Shown here one piece after another: positions 63,065-64,000 of a stretch of 64,000 nucleotides of DNA; positions within the stretch are counted from its first letter, which is position 1, and the number at the start of each line of letters is the position of its first letter. Under the pieces are notes generated by a model that saw only the letters and a program-made list of their open reading frames with translations, had not been told where the DNA came from and did no database searches. Position numbers and translations under genes: made by a program. The DNA is from Candidatus Uabimicrobium amorphum (lineage in GTDB: Bacteria; Planctomycetota; Uabimicrobiia; Uabimicrobiales; Uabimicrobiaceae): the NCBI RefSeq assembly GCF_009002475.1, contig NZ_AP019860.1, positions 6,152,501 to 6,216,500 on the forward strand, read 5' to 3'.

Positions 63065-64000
63065 CTACCACTCTTCGTCGTCCCAATTTTCGTCTCCATC
63101 ATCCCAATCTTCATTTTCCATTGCATATTCTGAGTCATCACCCCAGGCTTCGTGTTGCATTTCGTACTCCACTTGCTTGGGAGATTTACCTGCGAGCAGT
63201 AGTTTTACTCTTTTAGAGGTTCCTGTGGTATATTGATTTGCTTTTTTTACATTTCCTTGCCAGGCATAGATTGCTGCTACTGTATCAAGATGGTCTTTAT
63301 CTTTTGATAAAGATAAAAGTTCTAAATCTTCTTGAGCAAATTTATCTTCTTCAAGATATGCTTTTCGCATATAGAAATTCAAAACTTGAAGACCTGACGC
63401 CACCGCTACTTCATCTTTTTCTGTTTGGATAAATTTTTTAATAGGCAGGAGCACTCTTTTACCTATCTTCACTAACGCCCATATGGCATATCTTCTCGTA
63501 CTTAAGTCCTGATTTTTTAAAGCGAAAATCAGACCTGGTACAGCTTTTTCCGCTTTTTCTCCTATCTCCCCTAAAACCCATGCGGTAGCCCCTCTCACTT
63601 TAGAATCCTGGTCTTTTAAGGCAAGGATCAGAGTTGGTATTGCTTTCTCAGCTTTCTCTCCTATTTTTGCCAATGCCTCTGCTGCACAATATCTCACGTG
63701 TCTATCCTGGTCTTTGAAGGCGAGAATGAGGTCAGGCACTGCTGAGTGAGCTTTTTCTCCTATTTTTCCCAATGCTTCTGCTGCAGAACTTCTCACTATG
63801 AAATTTTTATCTTTTAGGGCAGAGATAAGCGGGGGAACAGCTTTTTCTCCTATCTTTGCCAGTGCTTCTACAGCATAACTTCTCACTATGAAATTTTTAT
63901 CTTTTAGGACAAGAGTCAGAGGTACTGCTTTCCTAGCTTTCTTAGCGATCTCAATTAATGCCCATGTTGTATATTTTCTCACATCTTCATCTGGATCTTT
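63065..64000 (-). CDS. HEAT-repeat protein with shared C-terminal module (5' end beyond the window)
   Basis: 311 residues are visible and the frame is still open at 64000, so the N-terminus is missing. About six HEAT units of about 31-38 residues (for example VRSSAAEALGKIGEKA) are followed by the shared module: HLDTVAAIYAWQGNVKKANQ, then KRVKLLLAGKSPKQVEYEM. An acidic/Trp tail follows (MENEDWDDGDENWDDEEW). It may be another caspase-HEAT gene, but the caspase part would lie outside the window. It converges with caspase 4. Confidence 0.8.
   Translation of the reverse strand, partial: KDPDEDVRKYTTWALIEIAKKARKAVPLTLVLKDKNFIVRSYAVEALAKIGEKAVPPLISALKDKNFIVRSSAAEALGKIGEKAHSAVPDLILAFKDQDRHVRYCAAEALAKIGEKAEKAIPTLILALKDQDSKVRGATAWVLGEIGEKAEKAVPGLIFALKNQDLSTRRYAIWALVKIGKRVLLPIKKFIQTEKDEVAVASGLQVLNFYMRKAYLEEDKFAQEDLELLSLSKDKDHLDTVAAIYAWQGNVKKANQYTTGTSKRVKLLLAGKSPKQVEYEMQHEAWGDDSEYAMENEDWDDGDENWDDEEW

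Overview
The window is AT-rich, densely coding bacterial DNA dominated by large exported proteins. Nearly every long gene starts with a Lys-rich/hydrophobic signal peptide and a good purine-rich ribosome binding site. Caspase-like domains fused to WD40 or HEAT arrays, a vitellogenin-like N-terminal domain, Ig-like and beta-prism-like proteins and tail-fibre-like adhesins are combined here. That mix fits a large-genome planctomycete-type bacterium, possibly a relative of 'Candidatus Uabimicrobium'; this placement is an inference from gene content, because no rRNA or tRNA gene was seen. The only clearly housekeeping-type genes are an Hsp90 (htpG), two YidD-like genes and one receiver-domain protein.

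Layout. 0.2-3.4 kb (+): an exported Ig/beta-prism-like protein and a secreted alpha/beta hydrolase in one operon. 3.6-6.5 kb (-): a stand-alone FtsH-extracellular-domain-like protein, a doubtful small ORF, and a paralogue of the first gene. 6.8-14.5 kb (-): two tail-fibre-like adhesins flanking a vitellogenin-N-like protein and a beta-rich partner. 14.7-16.9 kb (-): a yidD-like gene and htpG. 17.2-31.6 kb: two giant exported caspase-WD40 genes (-), with a helical protein (+) and a decayed caspase copy between them. 31.8-44.1 kb (-): a coiled-coil exported protein, a MITE-like repeat block, and a probable six-gene operon of exported proteins (HELAH metallopeptidase-like, two lipoproteins, a small exported protein, a 1780-aa coiled-coil protein with a weakly Tc-toxin-like end, and an 810-aa protein). 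44.2-49.1 kb (-): a third caspase-WD40. 49.3-53.6 kb: an insertion-sequence transposase, a receiver protein, a second yidD-like gene and small membrane proteins. 53.8-55.5 kb: a graveyard of decayed or headless genes. 55.6-62.7 kb (+): a caspase-HEAT protein with about 44 HEAT repeats. 63.1-64 kb (-): the 3' part of another HEAT protein, running off the window.

How it fits together. The main theme is a caspase family of four intact genes plus one remnant. All share an exported core (HEAT-like N-terminus, caspase domain with His/Cys dyad, helical segment), joined to either WD40 propellers or HEAT solenoids. A separate short module with a DTVA-x-IYAW core, often closing with KRVKLLL-x-GK-x-PKQVE, recurs at the ends of HEAT and caspase proteins and in two pseudogenes. 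Tandem DNA repeats, truncated copies and pseudogenes show that this family is expanding and recombining. A second theme is regulatory: a GTCGTATTGA motif lies a short distance upstream of htpG, the helical protein at 25.1 kb, the receiver protein and a divergent pair of small membrane proteins.
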